From NCBI RefSeq assembly GCF_003352045.1, contig NZ_CP025815.1, positions 2,418,001-2,482,000 on the forward strand: a DNA stretch of 64,000 nt. The letters run 5' to 3'. The notes beneath the pieces were generated by a model that was given only the letters and a program-made list of their open reading frames with translations, was not told the DNA's origin and did not search any database. This document shows positions 33,151-41,871 of the stretch, one piece after another; position 1 is the first letter of the stretch; each line of letters opens with the position of its first letter. The translations under genes were made by a program, and so were the position numbers. This DNA comes from Sulfitobacter sp. JL08. Lineage in GTDB: Bacteria > Pseudomonadota > Alphaproteobacteria > Rhodobacterales > Rhodobacteraceae.

Positions 33151-33611
33151 CAGGGTTCTTTTCTCTGGCATTCATCTGAGCAAGCTTGGAGGATTTGAAC
33201 AGGATTGCGCATGGGCAAGGAGTGACGGCTTTGTCCCGCAACTCGGACGTTCGAGCAAGTTGCAGCGAACGACCGCTAAGAGCCGATTGTGTTGAAAAAC
33301 TCCATTTTTACCGAAAACCAGTGAAAATTTTGTCCATTGAGAAGCCGTCGAGATTTTTGGCTAGGGGGTCGGCCAAAACACCGGTTCGGCGATGTGAGGG
33401 CATGTAATGGCCTGCTCTTGGCAATTAAAGTCAACTTTGATGAAGCATTGGAAATTGGCGGAAAAATGAGGGAGCCGAATTTTCGAGTTTTTCAACACAA
33501 TCCGCCCATTGTACGCATTCGTAACTTGCGCAGCATCAGTCACGAAGAGCGGATTGCGGACTTTCGCTGCGATTTGGACGAATGACTGCTTTCGAATTAT
33601 CGGAAGGTCAG
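33151..33611. other. intergenic region with a repeat fragment and a MITE-like element
   Basis: Bases 33222-33284 carry the start of a dispersed-repeat copy (GACGGCTTTGTCCCGCAACT), then a 218-bp element with 18-bp inverted ends, then further repeat-like sequence with GGACTTTCGCTGCGATTTGG. No gene. Confidence 0.55.
33285..33502. mobile_element. MITE-like element, 218 bp
   Basis: Perfect 18-bp terminal inverted repeats GATTGTGTTGAAAAACTC / GAGTTTTTCAACACAATC with a non-coding interior of 182 bp. It lies inside or beside a dispersed-repeat copy. No transposase with these ends occurs in the window, so it would have to be moved in trans. Confidence 0.65.
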
Positions 33612-33974
33612 TCAAAGCAGCCTCAAGATCAGTTCTTTACTGTTCCACAAAATGAATGCGGACAACGTACCAGTTATCATAGCTGGCACACCCTGCTTCC
33701 AAGTGTCGAAGATCAAATGGCACCCGATGGCCCCAACGGAGGTCCCTAGCAGTGCCATGGCCCCAAGTGACATGAAGAGTGTACCCGAGAACCAAATTGT
33801 GACAGCGCCAAACAACTCAACCAGGCCCACCAGTCGCATAATGCTTCTATTCAGACCGTAGCTCTTGAACATTTCAAGCTGGATCTGGAAAATCTTGTCC
33901 TGCCATCCGAATATTTTGATCGAACTTGCGAACAGGAAGAATGCGGTAAGTAGAATGCTAATGATCACGATCAT
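33612..33974 (-). CDS. DoxX-family membrane protein
   Basis: 120 residues with four hydrophobic segments (IIVSILLTAFFLFASS-type start, LVGLVELFGAVTIWF, and LGAMALLGTSVGAIGCHLIF). The GLVELFGA phrase is characteristic of DoxX/DoxX-like proteins. Inner membrane; often tied to redox or quinone metabolism but not biochemically defined. It starts within the stop of the AraC-type regulator (ATGA), so the two form an operon. Confidence 0.8.
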   Translation of the reverse strand: MIVIISILLTAFFLFASSIKIFGWQDKIFQIQLEMFKSYGLNRSIMRLVGLVELFGAVTIWFSGTLFMSLGAMALLGTSVGAIGCHLIFDTWKQGVPAMITGTLSAFILWNSKELILRLL

Positions 33975-35026
33975 TGCTGTTGGTCCTTTGTTTGGACCGA
34001 TTGCCTGTAGGCACGGGGGGATAACCCGGCACGTTTTCGAAATGCCCTGCTAAACGCGGTCGCATCAGAGTAGCCAAGGCTAAGCGCAATGCTCTGGATA
34101 GAGGCATTGGAGTTGCCCAAAGAACCCTTTGCGGACTCCATCTTGAGAACCGTCAGAATCTCGACAATGGTCGTATCAAATTTGGCCAATCTGCGTGCCA
34201 GTGCAGATTTTGAAAACCCGCACAACTCAGCCGCTTTTTCCACACTCAAGTCATTCTCACCAATGTGTTTCGCTAGTATTGTCTGAATGGCCTCCACAAA
34301 TCCCTTCGGCGCGAGCATATCCAGTTGCGGCCCGACTAATTCATCCGTGTTTTCGGGCGATAAATCTCCATTCAGAGGTATCCTGAGCCAAGCAGCAGGA
34401 AACCGAATGGAAAAGCCCCGGTCATTGCTCTTGATCGCCCGGATGCCGTGAAACTCTAGCGGTAGAACAGCCGGATCGCACATCCTGACCAACACCGAAG
34501 ACGGATCCCAGCGGAAATCGAGCGCCTCGTGCAAGAATGTGATCCAAATACCTATCATAAATCCATCGCTGTGAGCTGGAGACTCAGTTGGCACAAACCT
34601 ACGTTTAGCGCTGAAATAGGCCGTGGAATCTTCGACAAACAGGCTTTGCGAGACGGAGGTTGTCTCGCTGGACACCGCTTGCGTGAAGCGAGAGAAAAAC
34701 CCACCTATTGTAGTTGCTTCTTCAAGTGGGCCGCCAAAAGGCAAGAAGTCTGGCAGATTAATATTCCGCCCAACAGACGCGCAAAAACTCTGGTCATTGC
34801 GTAGTTCAGCTGCCGCCGCGAACGCGCTATAGACAACATCGTTACGGATGTAGGACTTCGGATCTTGGGTACGCGGGTACGTAAGATCAAACGCTGCTAA
34901 GAAGACATCAATGTCTTCGCCGCTGGTGATCAATGCCTGAGCGACAGGACCCAATACAGTCGCCCGTACCATCGGCACGTCTTTAGGACCATGATCTGTT
35001 GCCACCGGAGCACCCCCTCTTGTCAC
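33971..35026 (-). CDS. AraC-family transcriptional regulator
   Basis: 351 residues from a GTG at 35026; a GTG at 35005 with AGAGGGGG seven bases upstream, or MVRATV at 34972, are alternatives. Residues 20-200 are the AraC Arabinose_bd-type sensor domain (ATVLGPVAQALITSGEDIDV, FGGPLEEATTIG). The C-terminal 100 residues carry two helix-turn-helices: LSVEKAAELCGFSKSALARR and SIQSIALSLGYSDATAFSRA followed by FRKRAGLSPRAYR. It is divergent to the amidohydrolase cluster and is its most likely regulator, while being operonic with the DoxX gene. Confidence 0.9.
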   Translation of the reverse strand: MTRGGAPVATDHGPKDVPMVRATVLGPVAQALITSGEDIDVFLAAFDLTYPRTQDPKSYIRNDVVYSAFAAAAELRNDQSFCASVGRNINLPDFLPFGGPLEEATTIGGFFSRFTQAVSSETTSVSQSLFVEDSTAYFSAKRRFVPTESPAHSDGFMIGIWITFLHEALDFRWDPSSVLVRMCDPAVLPLEFHGIRAIKSNDRGFSIRFPAAWLRIPLNGDLSPENTDELVGPQLDMLAPKGFVEAIQTILAKHIGENDLSVEKAAELCGFSKSALARRLAKFDTTIVEILTVLKMESAKGSLGNSNASIQSIALSLGYSDATAFSRAFRKRAGLSPRAYRQSVQTKDQQQ

Positions 35027-35205
35027 GTGTGGAAGAGTATATACGGCTCGATCGAAACTTGGAGGGCTTGCCCGCTAAAACATGACATTTTGCGACTACA
35101 ATCGTAATGTACCGCCACGAACTGTCAGGTAATTCGTTTAAGTATCGGGCACTGTGTCTGGAGAAAAGATCCAAGTTTTGTTCTCGGTCATCTTAGGGGA
35201 ATCCA

Positions 35206-36627
35206 ATGAAATTTCTGTCAAAATATACGACTGGGGTTGCGGCGCTAGCTGCGGCAATAACCCTTTCTGCCAGCTTCGCGTTCGCTCAGGACACGCCGGC
35301 GCAGACGTTGTTCACGAATGTGAATGTCTTTGATGGGGTGAACGAATCTCTAATGGAGAACGCCAACGTTCTGGTCGAAGGCAACTTGATCAAGGCCGTG
35401 TCAACGGATGCCATTGATGCACCGGATGCCAAGGTCATCGACGGTGGCGGCCGCACATTGATGCCGGGGCTTATAGAAAGTCACGTGCATCTGAATATGC
35501 AACATATGGTAGGTGGCTACGATACATTTGAGGACCGCGACTGGCAGGAAATCGGGGCAATGGCGGCATTCACGGCGCAAAGCATCCTGATGGATGGCTT
35601 CACGACCGTACGGGACGTCGGTGCCTTGCAGACTGGGATCCGCCGCGCAATTGACAACGGTTTTGCAATTGGGCCCCGGATTTACCACGCTGGCGCCGTG
35701 ATCAGCCAGACTTCCGGGCATGGTGATTGGAGACTGAAAGGTCAAAACACTCTCGAAAGCCGAAACACTGGCAAAGTCGCGCAACTTGGTCTGGCGTATG
35801 TCGTTGATGGGTACGATGCGTCGCTGAGTGCCGCCCGACAGAACCTCGCGAACGGGGCAGTGTTGAACAAGATGATGATGAGCGGTGGCGTTTTCTCCTC
35901 AAAGGACGGCTTGCATACGATACAGGGCACTGACGAGGAAGTGACAGCCGTCGTCCGTGCTTCGAATGACTGGGGCACCTACGCGACGGCGCATGTGAAC
36001 AACCCACCCGATATTCAACGCGGTTTGCGCCTCGGCCTGGGAGAGATCATGCATGGGCAGTTTCTAGATGAGGAGACAGCCGCAATGATGGTCGAGGCAG
36101 ACGTTTTCTACAATCCGCAGCTCTCGGTTTCTTCTCTCGAAGCAATCGAGCGCACGTTTGGACCAGAGCCATCAGTGAACAAATCCAAGTCATTGCGGGT
36201 TGCCGAGGGTATGGCACGTATCCCAGATATTCTCTTAAAGTTTCCGAAGCTTTTGGAAAAGACCACCTTTGGCGTGGATACCGTCACGGTTACGCCAGCG
36301 AACGCGATCCGCAACCGTGATCACGAGATATGGTTCTGGGCGGACAAGTTTGGCACTTTGCAGACGCTGAAATCTATGACCTCCATCGGCGGCGATCTCG
36401 CCGCTCTCACGGGCGGCCAGAACCCATATCCTGACGGTTCCCTGGGTGTGATCGCGGAAGGCGCATATGCTGACATCTTATTGATCGATGGCAACCCGCT
36501 GGAAGACATCACACTGATAGGTGGCAGCAAAGAATTGTTCGACGCACCAGACCGTAAACCCGGAGACATCCCGGCAATGCATCTCATCATGAAAGACGGC
36601 GTGATCTTCAAGAACACACTCAACTGA
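35206..36627 (+). CDS. exported amidohydrolase, paralogue 1
   Basis: 473 residues with a signal peptide (cleavage after ASFAFA, about residue 27). Imidazolonepropionase-related amidohydrolase: LMPGLIESHVHLNM gives the HxH metal site, LNKMMMSGGVFS the bridging Lys, TYATAHVNNPP and EIMHGQFLDEET the two further His, and FGVDTVTV the Asp. It ends with the family tail LLIDGNPLEDITLIGG and LIMKDGVIFKNTLN. Periplasmic members of this group include dipeptidase and Xaa-Arg/Lys-type carboxypeptidase activities; the substrate here is unknown. First of three tandem paralogues, separated by hairpins. Confidence 0.9.
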   Translation: MKFLSKYTTGVAALAAAITLSASFAFAQDTPAQTLFTNVNVFDGVNESLMENANVLVEGNLIKAVSTDAIDAPDAKVIDGGGRTLMPGLIESHVHLNMQHMVGGYDTFEDRDWQEIGAMAAFTAQSILMDGFTTVRDVGALQTGIRRAIDNGFAIGPRIYHAGAVISQTSGHGDWRLKGQNTLESRNTGKVAQLGLAYVVDGYDASLSAARQNLANGAVLNKMMMSGGVFSSKDGLHTIQGTDEEVTAVVRASNDWGTYATAHVNNPPDIQRGLRLGLGEIMHGQFLDEETAAMMVEADVFYNPQLSVSSLEAIERTFGPEPSVNKSKSLRVAEGMARIPDILLKFPKLLEKTTFGVDTVTVTPANAIRNRDHEIWFWADKFGTLQTLKSMTSIGGDLAALTGGQNPYPDGSLGVIAEGAYADILLIDGNPLEDITLIGGSKELFDAPDRKPGDIPAMHLIMKDGVIFKNTLN

Positions 36628-36632
36628 TTGTC

Positions 36633-36664
36633 GCGCGGGGCGGTTTCCCTCGGTCGCCCCGCGC
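36633..36664. terminator. GC-rich hairpin between amidohydrolase paralogues 1 and 2
   Basis: GCGCGGGGCG and CGCCCCGCGC, 10-bp perfect arms, 12-base loop, starting five bases after the stop codon. No T-run follows. It may act as a processing or partial-termination site in the operon. Confidence 0.7.
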
Positions 36665-36698
36665 ATCCAAATCTCAACTCCAAGAAAGGTTCGATAAT

Positions 36699-38213
36699 AT
36701 GATGTTTCACAATACCATAACCACGGCAACGATGGCGATGTTGCTCTCTGCAACAGCTGTTTTTGCGCAGCAAGAGCCGCCGTCCGTCACCCTGTTCAAA
36801 AATGTCATGGTATTCGACGGAACCACTGACGGTCTTTTGGACCGCGACGTTCTTGTCGTTGGCAACAAGATCCACGCCGTTGCAGAAGACATTCCCGAAG
36901 CGGGCACCTGGGAAGTCGAGGCTGGCCCGACCGGACCATTGTATTCGTCGGTGTATTCGTCGGCCAATGGTGGCGGTTCGGGCTATACCTTTATCGTCGA
37001 CGGCGAACGGGGCCAAACAACGGTCGAACTGTCGCCCAAGGTCATCGACGGCGGCGGACGTACTCTGATGCCGGGGCTGATCGACAGCCACGTGCACCTT
37101 TATCTCACCATGGATCAGGGTCGCGTTGGCATGGAAAGTTCCCGTTGGGACACGATGACCTCTTACGGTGCGGCATCCGCACTCGAATGGTTTCACGATG
37201 GCTTTACCACTGTGCGTGACATGGGCGGCATGGCGAACGGGCTACAGCAAGTCATCGACAAAGGCCTGATTGAAGGTCCCCGCATCTATCTTTCTGGGGG
37301 CACGATTTCCCAGACGGCAGGGCATGGCGACATGCGTCTGGAGAGTCAAAGCGAACCGGAATACAGCAGCCTTGTGCGCAACGGTATGACCCATATCGCA
37401 GATGGACCGCAGGAAGTGCGTAAAGCCGTGCGCAAGAATTTCGGTATGGGCGCAACCCAGATGAAGATCATGATGGCGGGTGGCATTGCCAGCAAAGCAA
37501 GCCCGTTTGCGTCAGGTCAGTTCACCGATGAGGAAATTCTTGCTGCAGTGGATGAGGCCGCGAGCCGCGGAACCTATGTTGCGGCACATCTCTATCTTGA
37601 CGAACACATCAAGCGCGCGCTGGATTTAGGCGTCATGAGCATTGAGCACGGTCAGTTCCTGTCAGAAGAAACAGCCATGCTTATGAAGGAAAAAGGCGCG
37701 TTCATCGCCTCCTTTCTTGCGTCTGTGCAGAGCGATGCGATCCTCACCCATCCGGTTTACGGCAAACCCGGCACATTCGAGGCTGCTCGCACGATCATGA
37801 TGAAGGAAGGCTCAGCCGGGTTCGTCGATGTGATCAGAAGGGTGAAACCCAACCTGGTCTTCGCAAGCGACATCCCCAGCGCCAATGGGATGGCTGCAAG
37901 GCATCAACGCGACCATGAGAAGTGGATTTTTGCGGACAGCTTCGGAAATTTCGAAGCCTTGAAGGCGTTGACGTCAATGGGTGGTGAACTGGCAATGCTT
38001 ACCGGTGATCTCAACCCATATCCAAGCAAGCTGGGCGTGATCGAAGAAGGCGCATACGCCGACATCCTGTTGGTTGACGGCAATCCGCTGGAGGACATCG
38101 CCGTTATTGGCGGAAATTCAAAATGGTTTGACGCAGAACGCCGCATGCGTGGCATCGAGACCATCAATCTGATCATGAAAGACGGCGTGATCTACAAGAA
38201 CACGCTGGACTAA
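36699..38213 (+). CDS. exported amidohydrolase, paralogue 2
   Basis: 504 residues; AAAGG lies nine bases upstream of the first of two adjacent ATGs. Signal peptide to about residue 23 (LLSATAVFAQ). It carries an insertion of about 35 residues near residues 70-105 (SSVYSSANGGGSGYTFIVDG) absent from paralogues 1, 3 and 4. Metal ligands: LMPGLIDSHVHLYL, QMKIMMAGGIAS (Lys), YVAAHLYLDEHI, SIEHGQFLSEET and FASDIPSANG. Expected to be a periplasmic metal hydrolase. Confidence 0.9.
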   Translation: MMFHNTITTATMAMLLSATAVFAQQEPPSVTLFKNVMVFDGTTDGLLDRDVLVVGNKIHAVAEDIPEAGTWEVEAGPTGPLYSSVYSSANGGGSGYTFIVDGERGQTTVELSPKVIDGGGRTLMPGLIDSHVHLYLTMDQGRVGMESSRWDTMTSYGAASALEWFHDGFTTVRDMGGMANGLQQVIDKGLIEGPRIYLSGGTISQTAGHGDMRLESQSEPEYSSLVRNGMTHIADGPQEVRKAVRKNFGMGATQMKIMMAGGIASKASPFASGQFTDEEILAAVDEAASRGTYVAAHLYLDEHIKRALDLGVMSIEHGQFLSEETAMLMKEKGAFIASFLASVQSDAILTHPVYGKPGTFEAARTIMMKEGSAGFVDVIRRVKPNLVFASDIPSANGMAARHQRDHEKWIFADSFGNFEALKALTSMGGELAMLTGDLNPYPSKLGVIEEGAYADILLVDGNPLEDIAVIGGNSKWFDAERRMRGIETINLIMKDGVIYKNTLD

Positions 38214-38222
38214 GAAACCAAC

Positions 38223-38244
38223 GGGCGAGGTCACGTCCTCGCCC
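38223..38244. terminator. hairpin between amidohydrolase paralogues 2 and 3
   Basis: GGGCGAGG - TCACGT - CCTCGCCC, 8-bp perfect stem, ten bases after the stop. Same position relative to the genes as the hairpin at 36633. Confidence 0.65.
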
Positions 38245-38273
38245 CACAACCTACCAATTGAAAGGTGCAGCTG

Positions 38274-39662
38274 ATGCTACTCACGAAAATAACGACGATA
38301 ACCGCGTTCTTCATGTTTTCCGCCGCGTCTGTTTCAGCGCAGGACGATCAACCTGCTCAGACATTGTTCACCAATGTAAATGTTTTTGACGGCCTGAGCG
38401 AAACGCTCATGGAGAACGCCAATGTTCTGGTCGAAGGCAATCTTATTGCTGCCGTTTCCGACGAACCTTTGGCGGCCGCAAATGCGGTTATTATCGATGG
38501 CGGTGGTCGAACGCTGATGCCGGGGATGATTGAGACTCATGTTCACTTTAACCTTGTAAACACGATGGTCACGCTTGGTGATGGCGAGATGGCACGTTGG
38601 GATGAGATCGGCTTGATGATCACCGCAAACGCGCGTGATTTTTTGATGGATGGCTATACGACAGTACGCGATGCATGCGGCAGTTCGGATGCGGTTCGCG
38701 CCGCCATTGATCGGGGCGACATCATCGGCCCGCGCTTCTATGCGTCTGGCGCGTGCATCTCACCGACCTCGGGACATGGTGACTGGCGTTCAGCGCGGCA
38801 ACGTGTGCCTGATGGCGGTCGTTCGAATGTCGAAGAGCTGGGTATTGTCACGGTTGCAGACAGAGCGGAAGATATCCGCGAGGCGACACGGCTAAACTTT
38901 TCCAATGGGGCAACACAAGTGAAACTTTTCGCGGGCGGTGGCGTATCCTCTACGCTCGATCCACTGTGGTCACACGCCTACACGCAGGAAGAAATGGAAG
39001 CTGCCGTTGAAGCGGCTGAATTCTTTGACACTTATATTCTGGCGCACGCCTACACGGATCGCTCGATCAACGCTGCCATTGATGCTGGAATCAAGAGTAT
39101 CGAACACGGTCAGATGGCGACAGAAGAAACTGTCAAACGGATGGCAGACACCGGCACCTTTTGGGCGCTCAATACGGCTGGTTTGTCTCCGGACCTGTTT
39201 AAGGTGCCGAACTATTCGTCCGGTCCAGTTCGCGACAAGCTAGAGTACTTTCTGGAAGAGTCCAAAAACCTTGCAACGTACGTGAAAAAGTACAAGCCCA
39301 AGATCGTTCACAACGTTGACTCTGTCCTGCTTAGCAAATCTGCGGCGCGGTCACACCGAGATTTCGAGAAGTACTATTTCGCCGAACTCTTTGGCAATCA
39401 TATGATGTTGACCTCTGCCACATCGACCGCAGGCGAGCTCATGCAACTGACCGGGAAACGTAATCCCTATCCGGGTAAGTTGGGCGTGATTGAAGTGGGA
39501 GCATATGCTGACATCTTAATCGTGGATGGTAATCCGCTTGAGGATATCACCGTGATAGGTGGGAACGAAAAGTGGATCGAAGCGGCACCGCGCGGCGAAG
39601 GCATTGATACCATGCGCGTGATCATGAAAGACGGCGTGGTCTACAAGAATACGCTCAACTGA
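38274..39662 (+). CDS. exported amidohydrolase, paralogue 3
   Basis: 462 residues from the ATG at 38274, chosen over the GTG at 38265 because GAAAGG sits at a proper distance. Signal peptide to about residue 22 (AASVSAQ). Very close to paralogue 1 at the mature N-terminus (TLFTNVNVFDG, MENANVLVEGNL), showing recent duplication. Metal ligands: LMPGMIETHVHFNL, QVKLFAGGGVSS, YILAHAYTDRSI, SIEHGQMATEET and HNVDSVLLSK. It ends VIMKDGVVYKNTLN. Confidence 0.9.
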   Translation: MLLTKITTITAFFMFSAASVSAQDDQPAQTLFTNVNVFDGLSETLMENANVLVEGNLIAAVSDEPLAAANAVIIDGGGRTLMPGMIETHVHFNLVNTMVTLGDGEMARWDEIGLMITANARDFLMDGYTTVRDACGSSDAVRAAIDRGDIIGPRFYASGACISPTSGHGDWRSARQRVPDGGRSNVEELGIVTVADRAEDIREATRLNFSNGATQVKLFAGGGVSSTLDPLWSHAYTQEEMEAAVEAAEFFDTYILAHAYTDRSINAAIDAGIKSIEHGQMATEETVKRMADTGTFWALNTAGLSPDLFKVPNYSSGPVRDKLEYFLEESKNLATYVKKYKPKIVHNVDSVLLSKSAARSHRDFEKYYFAELFGNHMMLTSATSTAGELMQLTGKRNPYPGKLGVIEVGAYADILIVDGNPLEDITVIGGNEKWIEAAPRGEGIDTMRVIMKDGVVYKNTLN

Positions 39663-39722
39663 GCGTCGCGCGGGATGTTTCAACCTCGGCATTTCGCGCA
39701 CCATTTTCAAAGGAAGACGATC

Positions 39723-40124
39723 ATGAGAACATTTCTATTGCCCGCAGTTCTTGCGGCCGCGGCGTCGATTGCATCGGCACAAGACAACTCGGCTGCCCGC
39801 ACGTTTTTATTTGTCGGAACACCAAATGGAGCCGCTTGGGAGATGCTGATCGCTTCACCGGCGGATCGTGAAGCATCCGTGCGGGGTGGGATTGAAAAAC
39901 TGGGCGGCGAGCTTCTGAGTTATCATTGGGGGCTCGGCGACGGTAAGAATTACATTACCGTTTCTCTACCTGACGACCCCACGTTCATTCAGGCGTTTTA
40001 TCTCAGTCGGATGGGTGACGGATTACTGAACGATTACCAGATGATAGAGATGATGAGCAGTTCAGACATGGCTTTAGCGCTTGAGCGTGTAGAAGAGGTG
40101 AAGTCCGCAGATGACCTTAAATGA
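39723..40124 (+). CDS. exported GYD-domain-like protein
   Basis: 133 residues from the ATG at 39723 (AAGGAAGACGATC upstream). Signal peptide about 1-19 (AAAASIASA). The mature part has the GYD layout: ASVRGGIEKLGGELLSYHWG, LGDGKNYITVSLPDD. GYD proteins are small ferredoxin-like-fold proteins, mostly uncharacterised and usually cytosolic, so export is unusual. It overlaps the porin gene by four bases and shares the operon with the amidohydrolases. Confidence 0.7.
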   Translation: MRTFLLPAVLAAAASIASAQDNSAARTFLFVGTPNGAAWEMLIASPADREASVRGGIEKLGGELLSYHWGLGDGKNYITVSLPDDPTFIQAFYLSRMGDGLLNDYQMIEMMSSSDMALALERVEEVKSADDLK

Positions 40125-41389
40125 CCCGTATCTCAAAAAACAAGTTTGAATGGTGTGTGGCGCTAGCGGCCGTTCTCTTGATGACGGCCACTTCCACGCA
40201 AGCTCAACAAGAGTCTGGAGTACTTGCACTTGAAGCCGCAGCGGGCGCATCCATCGGGGGCCCGGCCTCAGCGCAAGCGCAACAAGAACAAGACCGGTTG
40301 CGCAGATTGGAAGACTCTCGCTGGCCTTCCTTGGATCGAGCACTTGATCCAGCAGAGAAAAGTTTTGCCAATTTGCGAGAGAATACGGGTTTGTCGCTGT
40401 CTTTCGATTATCAAGCTCTCTATCAACAAGCCTCTAATAGTCTGACCGATGTTGACCAATCCGCATCTGGCCAGTTTCGGATGATAGGCAACTGGAGCCT
40501 GTTGAATCGAAATACTGAAAATCCCGGAAGTCTGGTATTTGTTCTCGAGGACCGACACCTGTTAGGTCAGGATATCTCACCATCAGGTCTCGCAGGCGAG
40601 ATTGGATATGCAGGAGCAACTGCGGTGACCTTTAGTGACACGGGCACAACGCTCTCGGTCGCCTACTGGTCTCAAACATTGGCCGATGGTCGCGCTGGAT
40701 TTGTGGCAGGTCGAATTGATCCTGGGGATTACAGCGATATCCTTGGCTATGTTAATCCACGTACTACGTTTCAGAATTATTCCATTATGTTTAGCCCGGT
40801 TCTGCCGATCCCCGATCCGGGGTTTGGCTTGGGCGGCGGCGGATTTCTGACAGATCAAGTCTACGCGCTGGGTGTTGTCAGTGACGCCAATGGCTCTTTG
40901 ACAGACGTTGAGTGGTTTCCCGGTGGATCAGAGTTATACAAATATGGCGAGATCGGCTGGACACCCGAACCCTCCAAACGCTTTCTGACCAATTTCCATC
41001 TTGGGATGTTTCATGTGGATGAAAGAACAGATGCGGGTGTCCCGAAGAGTTGGGGTGCCATGCTGGCGGGCAATCATACATTTGACAATGACCTCATGAT
41101 CTTTGGCCGACTTGGTTGGTCCGACGGGGCAGCGCCCATCGCGCGCCGCGCAGTTAATGCGGGTTTGATGTGGCGGCCGGGCTACTATGATGACTTGCTT
41201 GGACTTGGAGTAACCGTTGCCGATCCCTCCGATAGCAAACTGGAAACACAAACGACCATAGAGGCGTTCTACCGTGCGGACCTATCGGACAATCTCGCCC
41301 TGACGGCCGATGTCCAGTACCTCAAGAACCCTGGTTTCAATGATGAAGACCCGTTGGTGTTTGGTCTGCGTCTCAGGTTCAATTTATAG
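40121..41389 (+). CDS. OprB-like carbohydrate-type porin
   Basis: 422 residues with a signal peptide (LAAVLLMTATSTQAQ). A short N-terminal coiled region (QQEQDRLRRLEDSRW) precedes a beta-barrel pattern of alternating residues, aromatic girdles and OprB-like phrases: LSLSFDYQALYQ, GWSDGAAPIARRAVNAGLMW, and VQYLKNPGFNDEDPLVFGLR ending in RLRFNL. It sits in the outer membrane and probably brings the amidohydrolase substrate, or its products, across. Translationally coupled (ATGA) to the GYD-like gene. Confidence 0.82.
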   Translation: MTRISKNKFEWCVALAAVLLMTATSTQAQQESGVLALEAAAGASIGGPASAQAQQEQDRLRRLEDSRWPSLDRALDPAEKSFANLRENTGLSLSFDYQALYQQASNSLTDVDQSASGQFRMIGNWSLLNRNTENPGSLVFVLEDRHLLGQDISPSGLAGEIGYAGATAVTFSDTGTTLSVAYWSQTLADGRAGFVAGRIDPGDYSDILGYVNPRTTFQNYSIMFSPVLPIPDPGFGLGGGGFLTDQVYALGVVSDANGSLTDVEWFPGGSELYKYGEIGWTPEPSKRFLTNFHLGMFHVDERTDAGVPKSWGAMLAGNHTFDNDLMIFGRLGWSDGAAPIARRAVNAGLMWRPGYYDDLLGLGVTVADPSDSKLETQTTIEAFYRADLSDNLALTADVQYLKNPGFNDEDPLVFGLRLRFNL

Positions 41390-41871
41390 AAACGATGTGG
41401 GGAACTTAAAAAAGCTGATCCAAAGTTAGGGCCCGTCAGACCGCATTTCACCATCTGTATCACTCACCGATCACCGATTTCGTCGCCTCTCACTCAGAGC
41501 GGCCTTTCGCTGGAAGATGATCAAAGGTCCTCTAAGGGCCGAATGCGCCAATTGGGTTGATCTGAGTGAAGGTCGGGAAAGTCCGCGTTGCAGTCATAGG
41601 CGGATTTTTGACTAGCGTCTGCTATCGCCCAAAGCTGTCATTGGAAGCAGAAAGTTCGGTTTTGCGTGACCGTACGACTGCTCAGGGGCGCTTAGCTGTC
41701 ATCTGAGAAAAACAGTCGGATGACCGAGTCGAGCCTAAAGCGGAAGCACTCAGTATCCAAACAACACGGGCCGACGCGGCCGGACTATTTGGCCGCTAAT
41801 TGTCTTTGATAAAATTCTGTTCGTTCGCCCGGAGGATTGGGCGAGGCGTCGTCTGCCCCGCCCCTATTGGT
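41390..41871. other. intergenic region between convergent genes, with a dispersed repeat
   Basis: Holds the repeat copy at 41581-41736 and the end of the amidohydrolase-porin operon. No gene, RNA or clear terminator otherwise. Confidence 0.55.
41581..41736 (+). repeat. dispersed intergenic repeat, second subfamily, copy E
   Basis: Runs from GTCCGCGTTGCAGTCATAGG to GATGACCGAGTCGAGCC. It matches copy D (24951-25107) over most of its length, including CTGAGAAAAACAGTCGGATG. Confidence 0.8.
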
